A stretch of 38,799 bases of DNA from positions 1 to 38,799 of the forward strand of contig JADLFF010000024.1 in assembly GCA_020845735.1 (NCBI GenBank), given 5' to 3'. Every line of letters begins with the position of its first letter. Positions within the stretch are counted from its first letter, which is position 1. Positions 13,716-21,709 of this stretch are shown piece after piece. The position numbers and the translations under genes were made by a program. The notes beneath the pieces were generated by a model. It did no database searches, was not told the DNA's origin, and was given only the letters and a program-made list of their open reading frames with translations. This DNA is from Dehalococcoidia bacterium. Its GTDB lineage: Bacteria > Chloroflexota > Dehalococcoidia > UBA2979.

Positions 13716-14993
13716 TTACCCCTGGGCGTCCTCCGCGAGGCGTGCTGCCAGCTCGTCGAGGGGCACCTCGACCTGTTCACCGCTGCCCGTGAGTGTCTTG
13801 AGCTGCACCGTCCCCGCCGCGGCCTCGCGGTCCCCGGCGATGACGGCAAAGCGGGCGCCCGAGGCGTCGGCGGAGCGCAGCGCGGCCCGCATCGAGCGGC
13901 CCGGGGTGCCATTCCGGACCGCGTACCCCGCCGCACGCAACACCGCGGCGGCCCGGAGGCACGCACGCACGCCGTCGCTGCCGAGAGGCACCGTGATCGC
14001 ATCGAGGGCGGCCGTGGCGACTCCGGACTCGCCGCCAGGCTCGCCGGAGATGTTCAGCATCAACCGCTCGATGCCGCTCGCCCAGCCGACGCCCGGCGTC
14101 GCGGGCCCGCCAATCGCCTCGATCAGTCCGTCGTAACGGCCGCCTGCACCCACGGTGGACTGGCCACCCGCCGAGCGCGGCTCGAACTCCCAGACGGTGT
14201 GCGTGTAGTAGTCGAGGCCGCGCACGATCCGTGGGTCCACCTCGTACGCCATATCGAGGTCGTCGAGGAGGGCGCCGACCCGGTCCCAGTGCGCCATGTC
14301 CTCGACGGAAAGGTGCTCGAGGATGCTCGGCGCGGTGCGCACCGCCTCGTGGCCCGCGTCCTCCTTCGAGTCGAGGATCCGGAGCACGTTCGTCTGGAAG
14401 CGCCGCCGCGAGTCCGCCGACAGCGTCGCGAGGTGCGGCTCAAAGTGCTTGCGCAGCGCGTCCTCATACGCGCGCCTCGTGGCCGCCGTGCCGATCGAGT
14501 TCACGCGCAGCACGAGGTCGGTGAGGCCGAGCGCGCGGTAGATCTCGCGCTGGAGCTCGATGACCTCGACGTCGGCCTCGGGGGACGCGTCGCCGATGCA
14601 CTCGACGCCGAACTGGTGGAGCTGGCGGTAGCGCCCCGCCTGAGGACGGTCGTAGCGAAAGAACGGACCCCAGTAGAACAGCCGCACCGGCTGCGGCCTC
14701 GAGGCCATGCCGTGCTCGAGGTAGGCGCGCGCCACCCCCGCCGTCCCCTCGGGCCGGAGTGCGAGCCGGTCGCCGCCGCGGTCCTCGAAGAGGTACATCT
14801 CCTTGGAGACGATGTCCGACTCATCGCCGGCGGTCCGCAGGAAGACGCCCGCGTCCTCGACGATGGGGGTGCGGATCAGGTGGTAGTCGAAGGAGCGCGC
14901 GACACGCGTCGCGGTTCCGACGACGTGCTCGAAGAGCGCTTCGTCGTCGGGAAGGAGGTCGTGCATGCCTCGAGGGGCGCGAAGTTCAGCCAT
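13716..14993 (-). CDS. hisS: Histidyl-tRNA synthetase
   Basis: 425 residues from ATG 14993 (MAELRAPRGMHDLLPDDEAL), the expected class II N-terminus; the open frame upstream to 15125 overlaps the divergent gene and is not used. Motif 1 region and motif 2 (DRLALRPEGTAGVARAYLEH; FYWGPFFRYDRPQAGRYRQLHQFGVE) are intact, as is the histidine-specific VRGLDYYTHTVWEF with its catalytic Arg. Motif 3 (GVGWASGIERLML) follows, then the anticodon-binding domain. It charges tRNA-His with histidine in the cytosol. Ribosome site is weak. Divergent from the nitroreductase gene. Confidence 0.97.
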   Translation of the reverse strand: MAELRAPRGMHDLLPDDEALFEHVVGTATRVARSFDYHLIRTPIVEDAGVFLRTAGDESDIVSKEMYLFEDRGGDRLALRPEGTAGVARAYLEHGMASRPQPVRLFYWGPFFRYDRPQAGRYRQLHQFGVECIGDASPEADVEVIELQREIYRALGLTDLVLRVNSIGTAATRRAYEDALRKHFEPHLATLSADSRRRFQTNVLRILDSKEDAGHEAVRTAPSILEHLSVEDMAHWDRVGALLDDLDMAYEVDPRIVRGLDYYTHTVWEFEPRSAGGQSTVGAGGRYDGLIEAIGGPATPGVGWASGIERLMLNISGEPGGESGVATAALDAITVPLGSDGVRACLRAAAVLRAAGYAVRNGTPGRSMRAALRSADASGARFAVIAGDREAAAGTVQLKTLTGSGEQVEVPLDELAARLAEDAQG

Positions 14994-15072
14994 GCCGCCG
15001 AGTCTACCGGCGTCCCTTCCAGCGCGCGCGGCGACGCCGCGCCCAGACGAGGAAGGCATAGAATCCGGGCCC

Positions 15073-15720
15073 ATGAGTGACGAATCGACCGAGCCCCGCG
15101 CGGCCCCCTCGAGGGCGGCCGTCATCGAGGCGGCGATCCGCGCGCGCCGCTCCGTTCGCGGCCTCGAGGGGCCGCCGCTCGCACCTGCCGAGGTGGAGTC
15201 GCTGGTCGCCCTCGCGCTGACCGCTCCGGCGCCCCATCACACGCTGCCGTGGCGCTTCGCCGAGGTCACACCGGCCCGCCGGTCCGCCCTCGCGGCCGCG
15301 ATGGGGGAGGCGTGGCGCGCGGACCTCGAGGCGGACGGGGTGCCGAGGCCGCAACAGGAGCGCGCCCTCGCGCGCTCGCGACGCCAGGTCGAGGAGGCGC
15401 CCACGCTGCTCCTCGGGTGCGCGGTGAGCGAGGGCTTGCGCGTGTACTCAGACGAGCGCCGCGCCCGCGCCGAGTGGACGCTCGCGACGCACTCGTTCGG
15501 CGCCGGGATGCAGAACATCCTGCTCGCCGCCTCCGCCCGAGGCCTCGCCGCCTTCTGGATCTCGGCGCCCCTCTACGCCCCCGAGGCGGTGCGCGCTGCC
15601 CTCGACCTCGACGCGGCGTGGCAGCCACAGGCGCTGATTGCCCTCGGCCATCCGAGCGCCGCGTACCGCCCGTTCGAGCGCCCGACGCCTGATCTCGGGA
15701 CGCACTTCGTCCGGCGGTAG
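15073..15720 (+). CDS. Nitroreductase-family protein, FbiB C-terminal type
   Basis: 215 residues from ATG 15073. The pattern IRARRSVRGLEGPPLAPAEVE, ALTAPAPHHTLPWRF, RVYSDERRARAEWTLATHSFGAGMQNILLAASARGLAAFWIS follows the FMN-binding C-terminal half of FbiB, the enzyme that reduces dehydro-F420-0 in coenzyme F420 synthesis. Here it stands alone without the gamma-glutamyl ligase half, so either the ligase (CofE-like) is encoded elsewhere or the protein is another FMN nitroreductase. It lies upstream of rel on the same strand with an 89-bp gap. Assignment to F420 metabolism is inference. Confidence 0.8.
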   Translation: MSDESTEPRAAPSRAAVIEAAIRARRSVRGLEGPPLAPAEVESLVALALTAPAPHHTLPWRFAEVTPARRSALAAAMGEAWRADLEADGVPRPQQERALARSRRQVEEAPTLLLGCAVSEGLRVYSDERRARAEWTLATHSFGAGMQNILLAASARGLAAFWISAPLYAPEAVRAALDLDAAWQPQALIALGHPSAAYRPFERPTPDLGTHFVRR

Positions 15721-15809
15721 CTTCCAGCCCGCGGATCTCAGGGGTTTCCCGGACACCGAGGGCGCCTCGCGGGGCAGATTCGAGGCGTGGGGCGGCGCTA
15801 CACTGAGGC

Positions 15810-17960
15810 ATGGCTACCACCAGCCGCGCGCCTGCCGGCGCACGTGAGCTCTTCGAGGCGCTGCCCGCCTACCTCCCCGAGTCCCGGGTCGAGGAGATCC
15901 GCGCCGCCTACGACTTCGCCCTCCGCTGCCACGAGGGCCAGTTCCGGCAGTCCGGCGATCCCTACATCACGCACCCGATTGCCGTCGCGGCGCTCCTCGC
16001 GGGGCTGCGCATGGACCCGCACACCATCGCCGCCGCGCTGCTCCACGACGTGGTCGAGGACTGCGACGTCACCATCGAGGAGCTGCGCGCACGCTTCAAC
16101 GACGACGTGGCTCGCCTCGTCGAGGGCGCCACGAAGATCTCGGCGATCCAGGTCACGGACGCCAGCCGCGTGGACGCCGAGACGCTCCGCAAGATGTTCG
16201 TTGCCATGGCCGAGGACGTTCGTGTCGTCATCCTCAAGATCGCGGATCGCCTGCACAACATGGGCACGCTCGAACCCCTCGAGGCGCCGCGGCAGCAGCG
16301 GCTCGCCCGCGAGACGATGGAGATCTACGCGCCGCTGGCCGCACGCCTCGGGATCTGGCAGTTCAAGTGGCAGCTCGAGGACCTCGCGTTCCGCTACCTC
16401 CTCCCGGAGGAGTACCGCCGCACCGAGGAGGTGGTGGCCCAAGGCCGCACGGAGCGCGAGAAGTTCGTCGTGCAGGTCGAGGCGCAGCTGCGCACGGCCC
16501 TCGCCGAGGCGGGCATCACCGCCGAGGTGAGCGGCCGCGCAAAGCACCTCTTCTCCTTCTACGACAAGATGCGTCGCTACCAGGAGCAGGGCCGCTCGTT
16601 CGACCAGATCTACGATCTGCTCGCGGTGCGCGTGCTCGTGGACTCGGTGGCCAACTGCTACAACGCGCTCGGCGTGGTGCACCAGACCTGGCACCCGATC
16701 CCGGGCACCTTCGATGACTACATCGCGAGTCCCAAGGAGTCCCTCTACCAGTCGCTCCACACCTCGGTACTGGGTCCCGGCGCCCATCCCTTCGAGGTGC
16801 AGATCCGCACCCAGGAGATGCACGACGTCGCCGAGTACGGCGTTGCGGCGCACTGGTCCTACAAGGAAGAGGGGCGCCGTCGCGACGTGCGCTTCGACGA
16901 GCGCATGGCGTGGCTCCGTCACCTCATCGAGTGGCAGCAGGAGGCGTCCGGCACAGAGGACTTCCTCGAGTCGGTGAAGAGCGACGTGTTCGCCGACCAG
17001 GTCTTCGTCTACACCCCCAAGGCCGAGGTGCGCGTGCTGCCTCGAGGTTCCACGCCGATCGACTTCGCCTACCGCATCCACACCGACCTGGGCCACCAGT
17101 GCGCCGGCGCGCGCGTCAACGGGCGCATGGTGCCCCTCAACACGCCGCTCGAGAATGGCGATGTCGTCGAGGTCATTCGCAGCCGCACGCCCAAGGGGCC
17201 CTCGCGCGACTGGCTGATCGAGCACCTCGGCTACCTCGGCTCCAGCAACTCGAGGCAGAAGGTCCGCCAGTGGTTCCGCCGCCAGCAGAAGGGCGAGAAC
17301 GTCGCCCGAGGCCGCGAGATGTTCGATCGCGAGCGCAAGCGCCTCGGTGTCCGCGATATGCCCCACGACCTCCATACGCGCCTCGGCTACACCGAGCACG
17401 ACGACATGCTCGCCGCGATCGGCTACGGCGATGTCTCACTGCAACGCCTCGGGCTGCTGCTCGCGGAGCACGAGGAGAGCGAGGCGCTCGCCCTCGCCCC
17501 GACCGGCCGACCGAGCAAGCTGGGTCCCGCGGGCGTGCGCGTCCTCGGGACGGGTGGGCTGCACACGGTCATCGCGAAGTGCTGCAACCCGCTGCCCGGT
17601 GACGCCATCCTCGGCTACGTCACGCGCGCTCGAGGGGTGACCGTCCACCGGGCGAGCTGCCACACCGTGAAGCACGTCGACGAGATGGAGCGCCTCGTCG
17701 AGTGCGACTGGGGCCCGACCGGCACGGTCTACGAGTCCAGCATCGAGGTGGTGGCGTGGGACCGCCCGGGCCTCCTTCGCGATCTGTCGGCGCTCGTCGC
17801 CTCGCAGCACGTGAACATCGCGGCGGTGCGCCACGACTCGGCGGTGGACGGCACGATCACGGTGCGCATGACCCTGGAGACCGAAGGGCTCGCGCAGCTT
17901 GCTGCCCTCATGACCCGCCTCGAGAGTGTGCGCGGCGTCAGCACCGTCGTCCGGACGTAG
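15810..17960 (+). CDS. rel: Bifunctional (p)ppGpp synthetase/hydrolase Rel
   Basis: 716 residues, the usual long Rel length. The N-terminal HD hydrolase is intact: HEGQFRQSGDPYITHP (His41, His55) and LLHDVVED (His79-Asp80, Glu83-Asp84). The synthetase follows at about 235-350 (GRAKHLFSFYDKMRRY, IYDLLAVRVLVDSVANCYNALG, SPKESLYQSLHTSV, EVQIRTQEMHDVAEYGVAAHW). Then come a TGS domain (VFVYTPKAEVRVLPRGSTPIDFAY), a helical/zinc-finger-like region with CCNPLPGD and HRASCH, and a C-terminal ACT domain (SIEVVAWDRPGLLRDLSAL). It makes and degrades the stringent-response alarmone on starved ribosomes. Start ATG 15810. Next gene begins 4 nt downstream. Confidence 0.96.
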   Translation: MATTSRAPAGARELFEALPAYLPESRVEEIRAAYDFALRCHEGQFRQSGDPYITHPIAVAALLAGLRMDPHTIAAALLHDVVEDCDVTIEELRARFNDDVARLVEGATKISAIQVTDASRVDAETLRKMFVAMAEDVRVVILKIADRLHNMGTLEPLEAPRQQRLARETMEIYAPLAARLGIWQFKWQLEDLAFRYLLPEEYRRTEEVVAQGRTEREKFVVQVEAQLRTALAEAGITAEVSGRAKHLFSFYDKMRRYQEQGRSFDQIYDLLAVRVLVDSVANCYNALGVVHQTWHPIPGTFDDYIASPKESLYQSLHTSVLGPGAHPFEVQIRTQEMHDVAEYGVAAHWSYKEEGRRRDVRFDERMAWLRHLIEWQQEASGTEDFLESVKSDVFADQVFVYTPKAEVRVLPRGSTPIDFAYRIHTDLGHQCAGARVNGRMVPLNTPLENGDVVEVIRSRTPKGPSRDWLIEHLGYLGSSNSRQKVRQWFRRQQKGENVARGREMFDRERKRLGVRDMPHDLHTRLGYTEHDDMLAAIGYGDVSLQRLGLLLAEHEESEALALAPTGRPSKLGPAGVRVLGTGGLHTVIAKCCNPLPGDAILGYVTRARGVTVHRASCHTVKHVDEMERLVECDWGPTGTVYESSIEVVAWDRPGLLRDLSALVASQHVNIAAVRHDSAVDGTITVRMTLETEGLAQLAALMTRLESVRGVSTVVRT

Positions 17961-17964
17961 CCCC

Positions 17965-18846
17965 ATGCGCCGCCGCCTCCTCGTGACCGGCGCCAGCGGC
18001 ACGCTCGGCGCCGAGGTGGCGCGCCAGGCCCTCGAGGGCGGGTGGGACGTCGTCGGCACGTATCACCGCGTGCCGGGTGTGCTGCCCATCGAGTGGCGCG
18101 CGCTGAACCTCGACGACCCTCGAGGCGTGGACGCGCTCCTCGAGGAGGTGCGCCCGGACGCGATCATCCACACGGCCTACGTCTACCGCGGTGATCGCCC
18201 GGACTCGTGGACCGTGACCGCCGAGGCGCCGGCGTGGATCGCACGCGCCGCCCGACACGTCGGTGCCCGCCTCGTGCACCTCTCGAGCGATGTCATCTTC
18301 GATGGCACGGCGAGCCCCTACGACGAGACGGCGCACCCCTCGCCGATCACGCCGTACGGCGCGGCGAAAGCGGCCGCCGAGGTCGCGGTCGCGGCGCTCG
18401 ACCCCTCCGCGGCGATCGTGCGCACCTCGCTGATCGTGCGGCTCGACCCGCCGGACCCACAGACGCAGATGGTCCTCGACATCGCGGCGGGGAGGCGTCC
18501 CGAGCGGCTCTTCACGGACGAGCTGCGCTGCCCGATCGCCGTCGAGGACCTGGCGAGCGCCGTCCTCGAGCTCGCGGCCGGCGACGTCCGAGGCGTGCTG
18601 CACGTCGCGGGTCCCGAGGCGGTCACGCGCCACGAGCTCGGCCGGCTCATCCTCAGCGCGTACGGCATCGAGGCTGAGCTGCCAGCCTCGACGATCGCGG
18701 CGAGCGGACTGCGACGCCCCGCCGATGTGCAGCTCGTGTCGTCCCTCGCACAGTCGCTGTTGCGCACGCGCGTACGAGGGGTGCGGGAGCTACTGAGTAC
18801 CGCCCGCGCCTCGGGGCGAGGCGCGGGCGACGGAACGAGGCGTTAG
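17965..18846 (+). CDS. Extended SDR, dTDP-4-dehydrorhamnose reductase-like
   Basis: 293 residues from ATG 17965, 4 nt after rel, so co-transcription is likely. An N-terminal Rossmann fold with TGASGTLG (NAD(P)-binding), IIHTAYV, LVHLSSDVIFDGTASPYDE and the catalytic YGAAK (YxxxK) are visible. The pattern with SSDYVFDG-like text is that of RmlD-type sugar nucleotide reductases, yet no other rhamnose genes are nearby, so the sugar assignment is uncertain. C-terminal tail is low-complexity Arg/Gly. The last bases contain CGAGGCGT, the repeated octamer, and overlap the stop of the convergent gene. Confidence 0.85.
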   Translation: MRRRLLVTGASGTLGAEVARQALEGGWDVVGTYHRVPGVLPIEWRALNLDDPRGVDALLEEVRPDAIIHTAYVYRGDRPDSWTVTAEAPAWIARAARHVGARLVHLSSDVIFDGTASPYDETAHPSPITPYGAAKAAAEVAVAALDPSAAIVRTSLIVRLDPPDPQTQMVLDIAAGRRPERLFTDELRCPIAVEDLASAVLELAAGDVRGVLHVAGPEAVTRHELGRLILSAYGIEAELPASTIAASGLRRPADVQLVSSLAQSLLRTRVRGVRELLSTARASGRGAGDGTRR

Positions 18847-19109
18847 GCGAGGCCTCGACGGCCGGTCAGCGCGCGGTACGCGATCAGCACCACGATCGCG
18901 CCAAACGTGGCTGTCAGGATGCTGCCCACATCGAAGTTGTTGACTCCCTGCCCCACACCCAGCCCGACGGCGATCCAGCCGCCGACGAGCGCGCCGACGA
19001 TGCCGAGGACGATCGTGACGATGATGCCCCCGGGATCGTTGCCGGGGAGCAGCATCTTGGCGAGCGCCCCCGCGATGAGCCCCACGAGAATCCAGGCGAG
19101 GATCCCCAT
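18843..19109 (-). CDS. GlsB/YeaQ/YmgE-family small membrane protein
   Basis: 88 residues from ATG 19109, preceded by GGAGG at spacing 5. Three hydrophobic, Gly-rich segments (ILAWILVGLIAGALAKML; GGIIVTIVLGIVGALVGGWI; FGAIVVLIAYRAL) and the LLPGNDPGGII phrase are the family signature (transglycosylase-associated protein). Its role in inner membrane stress response is poorly defined. Monocistronic; convergent with the SDR gene, with a 4-bp overlap of stops. Confidence 0.93.
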   Translation of the reverse strand: MGILAWILVGLIAGALAKMLLPGNDPGGIIVTIVLGIVGALVGGWIAVGLGVGQGVNNFDVGSILTATFGAIVVLIAYRALTGRRGLA

Positions 19110-19276
19110 GCTTGCCTCCGTTCTTCCGAGTTGCCTCGGCCGAGTTGTGACACGAGGGTAGGGCGGGGTGGCTTGCGCCTCGATCCCGGCGGGGTGCCCC
19201 GGGCTGGAGATTCCATTGCGAGGTGACATTCGCGCATGGCGCTCGCTGCTCCCGCGGCACGGTACCATCGAGGTGT

Positions 19277-19661
19277 CAGGGGGCCGGACGGCCGCCGGCG
19301 AGGCGCCTCGGCGTCCCGCGGGAGGAAAGTCCGAACTCCACCGGGCAGGGTGCCGGCTAACGGCCGGGCGGCGTGAGCCGACGGAAAGTGCAACAGAAAC
19401 ACACCGCCTACCCCTCGGCCTGCCGAGGGCGGCAAGGGTGAAATGGTGCGGTAAGAGCGCACCGGCGTCCTGGTAACAGGGCGGCCGTGAAAACCCCACT
19501 CGGAGCAAGGCCAAATAGGGGAGCGCGCAGGGTGCCCGGCTCTGCTCCCGGGTAGGCTGCTGGAGGCGGCGGGCAACCGCCGTCCTAGATGGATGGCCGT
19601 CGCCGCACTCCTCGCGGGAGCACGAGGTAGGCGGTACAGAATTCGGCTTACAGGCCCCCTG
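19277..19661 (+). ncRNA. rnpB: RNase P RNA, class A
   Basis: About 385 nt bounded by the P1 pair CAGGGGGCC / GGCCCCCTG. Conserved core blocks are all present in order: GAGGAAAGTCC, GTGCAACAGAAA, AAGGGTGAAATGGTGCGGTAAGAGCGCACC, GTGAAAACCCC, AGATGGATGGCCG and ACAGAATTCGGCTTACAGG. It is the catalytic RNA of tRNA 5' maturation. One 3-base variation is seen: ACAGAATTCGGCTTA carries one T more than the usual ACAGAATCGGCTTA. Confidence 0.96.
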
Positions 19662-19693
19662 GCGCTCCACGCACGCTCGGACGCCGCGAGGGT

Positions 19694-19939
19694 CTACGAC
19701 ACCCGCTGAGCCGCCACCGGCTGCTGGATGTCCTCGTCAGCCACCCACTCGAGGATGTCCCCGGGCTGGCACTCGAGCACGCGGCAGATCGCCTCGAGGG
19801 TGCTGAAGCGCACGGCCTTCGCCCGCCCGTTCTTGAGGACCGCGACGTTGGCCGGCGTGAGCCCGACCCGCTCGGAGAACTCGCCCACGCTCATCTTGCG
19901 TTTCGCCAGCTCGACATCGAGGCGCACGATGATCGGCAT
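19694..19939 (-). CDS. XRE-family regulator of a DUF2975 pair (YozG-like)
   Basis: 81 residues from ATG 19939, sharing TGATG with the upstream stop. The helix-turn-helix spans about residues 4-65: VRLDVELAKRKMSVGEFSERVGLTPANVAVLKNGRAKAV, then FSTLEAICRVLECQPGDILEW, the compact Cro/CI-like form that regularly follows DUF2975 membrane proteins. It is the likely repressor of its own operon through the inverted repeat at 20441-20482. Confidence 0.92.
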   Translation of the reverse strand: MPIIVRLDVELAKRKMSVGEFSERVGLTPANVAVLKNGRAKAVRFSTLEAICRVLECQPGDILEWVADEDIQQPVAAQRVS

Positions 19940-20424
19940 CAGATCACCGCTTCCATCTCGGTGCGCAGTGCCGCCGCCTGGCGCAGCAGGGCCCGCATCA
20001 CCACCATCAGGAGGCCGACCGTCGTCACGCCGACGGCCAGCAGCAGCAGCAGAAACGGCATGCCGGGGTCGTCCCATTCGCCCACGACGGCGAAGTAGCC
20101 GAGCGCCGCGACCATGACCGCCCACCCGATCGCGATCGACCACACGATCGCATCGACCCACAGGAACGCGGCCGGGCTGAAGATCCGGTCGCGCTCGACG
20201 AGCGTGAGCAGCCGCCATGTCGAGACGATCACGATCTCGATGCACAGGATGAGGAACACCCCGAGCGCGGTCAGCGGCCACCGCAGGTGAGCGTCCTCCG
20301 GTGACACCTCGGCCATGTGCGCCAGGCCTCCGGGGATCGAGAGCGTCTGGAAGATCACCAGGATGGCGAACAGGCCGAGGAGAAAGGCCTTGAGCGGGAT
20401 GACGGCGCGCTTGTCGATGCTCAT
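19939..20424 (-). CDS. DUF2975 membrane protein
   Basis: 161 residues with four hydrophobic segments (LLGLFAILVIFQTLSIPGGL; ALGVFLILCIEIVIVSTW; DAIVWSIAIGWAVMVAALGYFAVV; FLLLLLAVGVTTVGLLMVVM) and the family phrase LVERDRIFSPAAFLWV. Function of DUF2975 is not known; it always travels with a small XRE regulator, as here. ATG 20424 lies only 7 nt from the candidate -10, so the transcript may be leaderless, and no Shine-Dalgarno is seen. Confidence 0.9.
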   Translation of the reverse strand: MSIDKRAVIPLKAFLLGLFAILVIFQTLSIPGGLAHMAEVSPEDAHLRWPLTALGVFLILCIEIVIVSTWRLLTLVERDRIFSPAAFLWVDAIVWSIAIGWAVMVAALGYFAVVGEWDDPGMPFLLLLLAVGVTTVGLLMVVMRALLRQAAALRTEMEAVI

Positions 20425-20430
20425 GAATCG

Positions 20431-20459
20431 ATAATGAGTAGATCCCTATCGACAGTCAA
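20431..20459 (-). promoter_or_regulatory. Promoter of the DUF2975-XRE operon
   Basis: Reading the minus strand: TTGACT (20459-20454), 17-bp spacer, CATTAT (20436-20431). The -10 lies 7 nt before the ATG at 20424, which predicts a leaderless mRNA. Confidence 0.6.
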
Positions 20460-20482
20460 TGTGCAGACTGCCGATAGGGATC
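20441..20482. promoter_or_regulatory. 17-bp inverted repeat operator
   Basis: GATCCCTATCGACAGTC (20441-20457) and GACTGCCGATAGGGATC (20466-20482) are inverted copies matching at 16 of 17 positions, with 8 bp between. One arm fills the promoter spacer and overlaps the -35; the other lies upstream. The placement is ideal for autorepression by the XRE protein. Confidence 0.7.
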
Positions 20483-20521
20483 GCCTCGGGTCCCCGGTCC
20501 CCCGAGGCGTGAACGGCGGTG

Positions 20522-21484
20522 CTAGATCGCGTCCGCCGGGATCTGGCCGAGGCGGCCGTGCTTGTAGTCGGAGAACGCCTGCGCGAGCTCGGCGTGGGTG
20601 TTCATCACGAACGGGCCGTACCACGCGACCGGCTCACCGATCGGCAGGCCGCCGAGGAGGAGCAGGTCGAGCGTCTGCGCGGGCCCCTCGATGGTGGCGT
20701 CCGCCGAGGCGCTGATCGTGTCGCCCGCGCCGTAGACGACGAGCTGGCCTCCGTGGGCGCGCGCCTCGTGCTCGGTCGGGCCGAATGTGCCACTCCCATT
20801 GAGGACATAAGCCAGCGCATTGAAGTCGGCGGGCCATGGCAGGTCGAGGCGTGCACCGGGGTGCAGCGTCGCGTGCACCATGACGATGGGTGTGTGCGTC
20901 GCCCCCGGCCCTCGATGCCCGGCCAGCTCACCCGCGATGACCCTCAGGAGCGCCGCTCCGTCCGCCGAGGTGAGGAGGGCGACATCGCGCGCACGAATGT
21001 CCTGGTACTTCGGCTGCAGGAACTTGTCCTTCGTGGGGAGGTTCACCCAGAGCTGGAACCCGTGGAACAGGCCACCGGCCGCGACCAGCCACTCGGGCGG
21101 CTTCTCGATGTGGAGGATGCCGGCCCCGGCGGTCATCCACTGCGTGTCGCCGTTCGTGATCACGCCGCCGCCGCCATGCGAGTCCTGGTGCTCGAACGTC
21201 CCGTCGATCATGTAGGTCACGGTCTCGAACCCTCGATGTGGGTGCCACGGCGTGCCCTTCGGCTCGCCAGGCGCGTACTCCACCTCGCCCATCTGGTCGA
21301 GGTGGATGAACGGGTCGAGGAGCGCGAGGTCGACGCCCTGGAAGGCGCGCCGCACGGGGAAGCCTTCGCCCTCGAAGCCGCGCGGTGCGGTGGTCACGGA
21401 GCGCACAGGGCGCGGCCGCGCCTCAAGGGCTGGTGCGGCAACCCGAGGCAGGGTGAGCAGGTTCTCGACGGTCACGGCTGGCAT
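20522..21484 (-). CDS. Pirin-family protein
   Basis: 320 residues from ATG 21484 with GAGGAGG about 6 nt upstream. The N-terminal cupin carries the pirin metal site HPHRGFETVTYMIDG (two His of the HxHRGxE pattern and the Glu), then FEHQDSHGGGGVITNGDTQWMTAGAGILHIE, the classic pirin block. A second cupin follows (LNGSGTFGP...GGQLVVYGAGD). Bacterial pirins oxidise quercetin or act as redox-linked regulators; which applies is unknown. The gene is controlled by a promoter with an overlapping palindrome. Confidence 0.94.
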   Translation of the reverse strand: MPAVTVENLLTLPRVAAPALEARPRPVRSVTTAPRGFEGEGFPVRRAFQGVDLALLDPFIHLDQMGEVEYAPGEPKGTPWHPHRGFETVTYMIDGTFEHQDSHGGGGVITNGDTQWMTAGAGILHIEKPPEWLVAAGGLFHGFQLWVNLPTKDKFLQPKYQDIRARDVALLTSADGAALLRVIAGELAGHRGPGATHTPIVMVHATLHPGARLDLPWPADFNALAYVLNGSGTFGPTEHEARAHGGQLVVYGAGDTISASADATIEGPAQTLDLLLLGGLPIGEPVAWYGPFVMNTHAELAQAFSDYKHGRLGQIPADAI

Positions 21485-21509
21485 CCGTTGCCTCCTCTGT
21501 CTGCACCTC

Positions 21510-21552
21510 ACTTACGATGCGTAAGTATAACCCGCGACGTACAAGAACGCAA
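21510..21552 (-). promoter_or_regulatory. Pirin promoter with HxlR-like operator
   Basis: Minus strand: TTGCGT (21552-21547), 17-bp spacer, TATACT (21529-21524). Overlapping the -10 is ACTTACG-ATG-CGTAAGT (21510-21526), a perfect 17-bp inverted repeat of the ACTTAC...GTAAGT type bound by known HxlR/MarR regulators. No such regulator gene is in the window. Confidence 0.65.
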
Positions 21553-21633
21553 GTTCGACGTGCGTGGGGGCACCCGTCCCCGGGATCCGCCACCGTTGTT
21601 CAGGAGGCGTCGGTTCGTTGTCTCAGGCCCGAC

Positions 21634-21671
21634 GCCGAACGCCGAGAGCCGCCAGGCTCTCGGCGTTCGGC
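21634..21671. terminator. Strong hairpin after the giant secreted-protein gene
   Basis: A perfect 17-bp stem (21634-21650 with 21655-21671) and a 4-nt loop lie 38 bp past the stop at 21710 (minus strand). No U tract, but the stem is the strongest in the window. Confidence 0.65.
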
Positions 21672-21709
21672 ACTCCTCGAGGCGTGCCGTCCCTTCGACG
21701 TCGATCGCG

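Noticed and set aside
13035..15080. 681-codon plus-strand ORF
   Set aside because: It is the antisense shadow of the DHFR-like gene and hisS, with Arg/Val/Asp/His-rich low-quality text.
15798..17399. 533-codon minus ORF
   Set aside because: Antisense shadow of rel.
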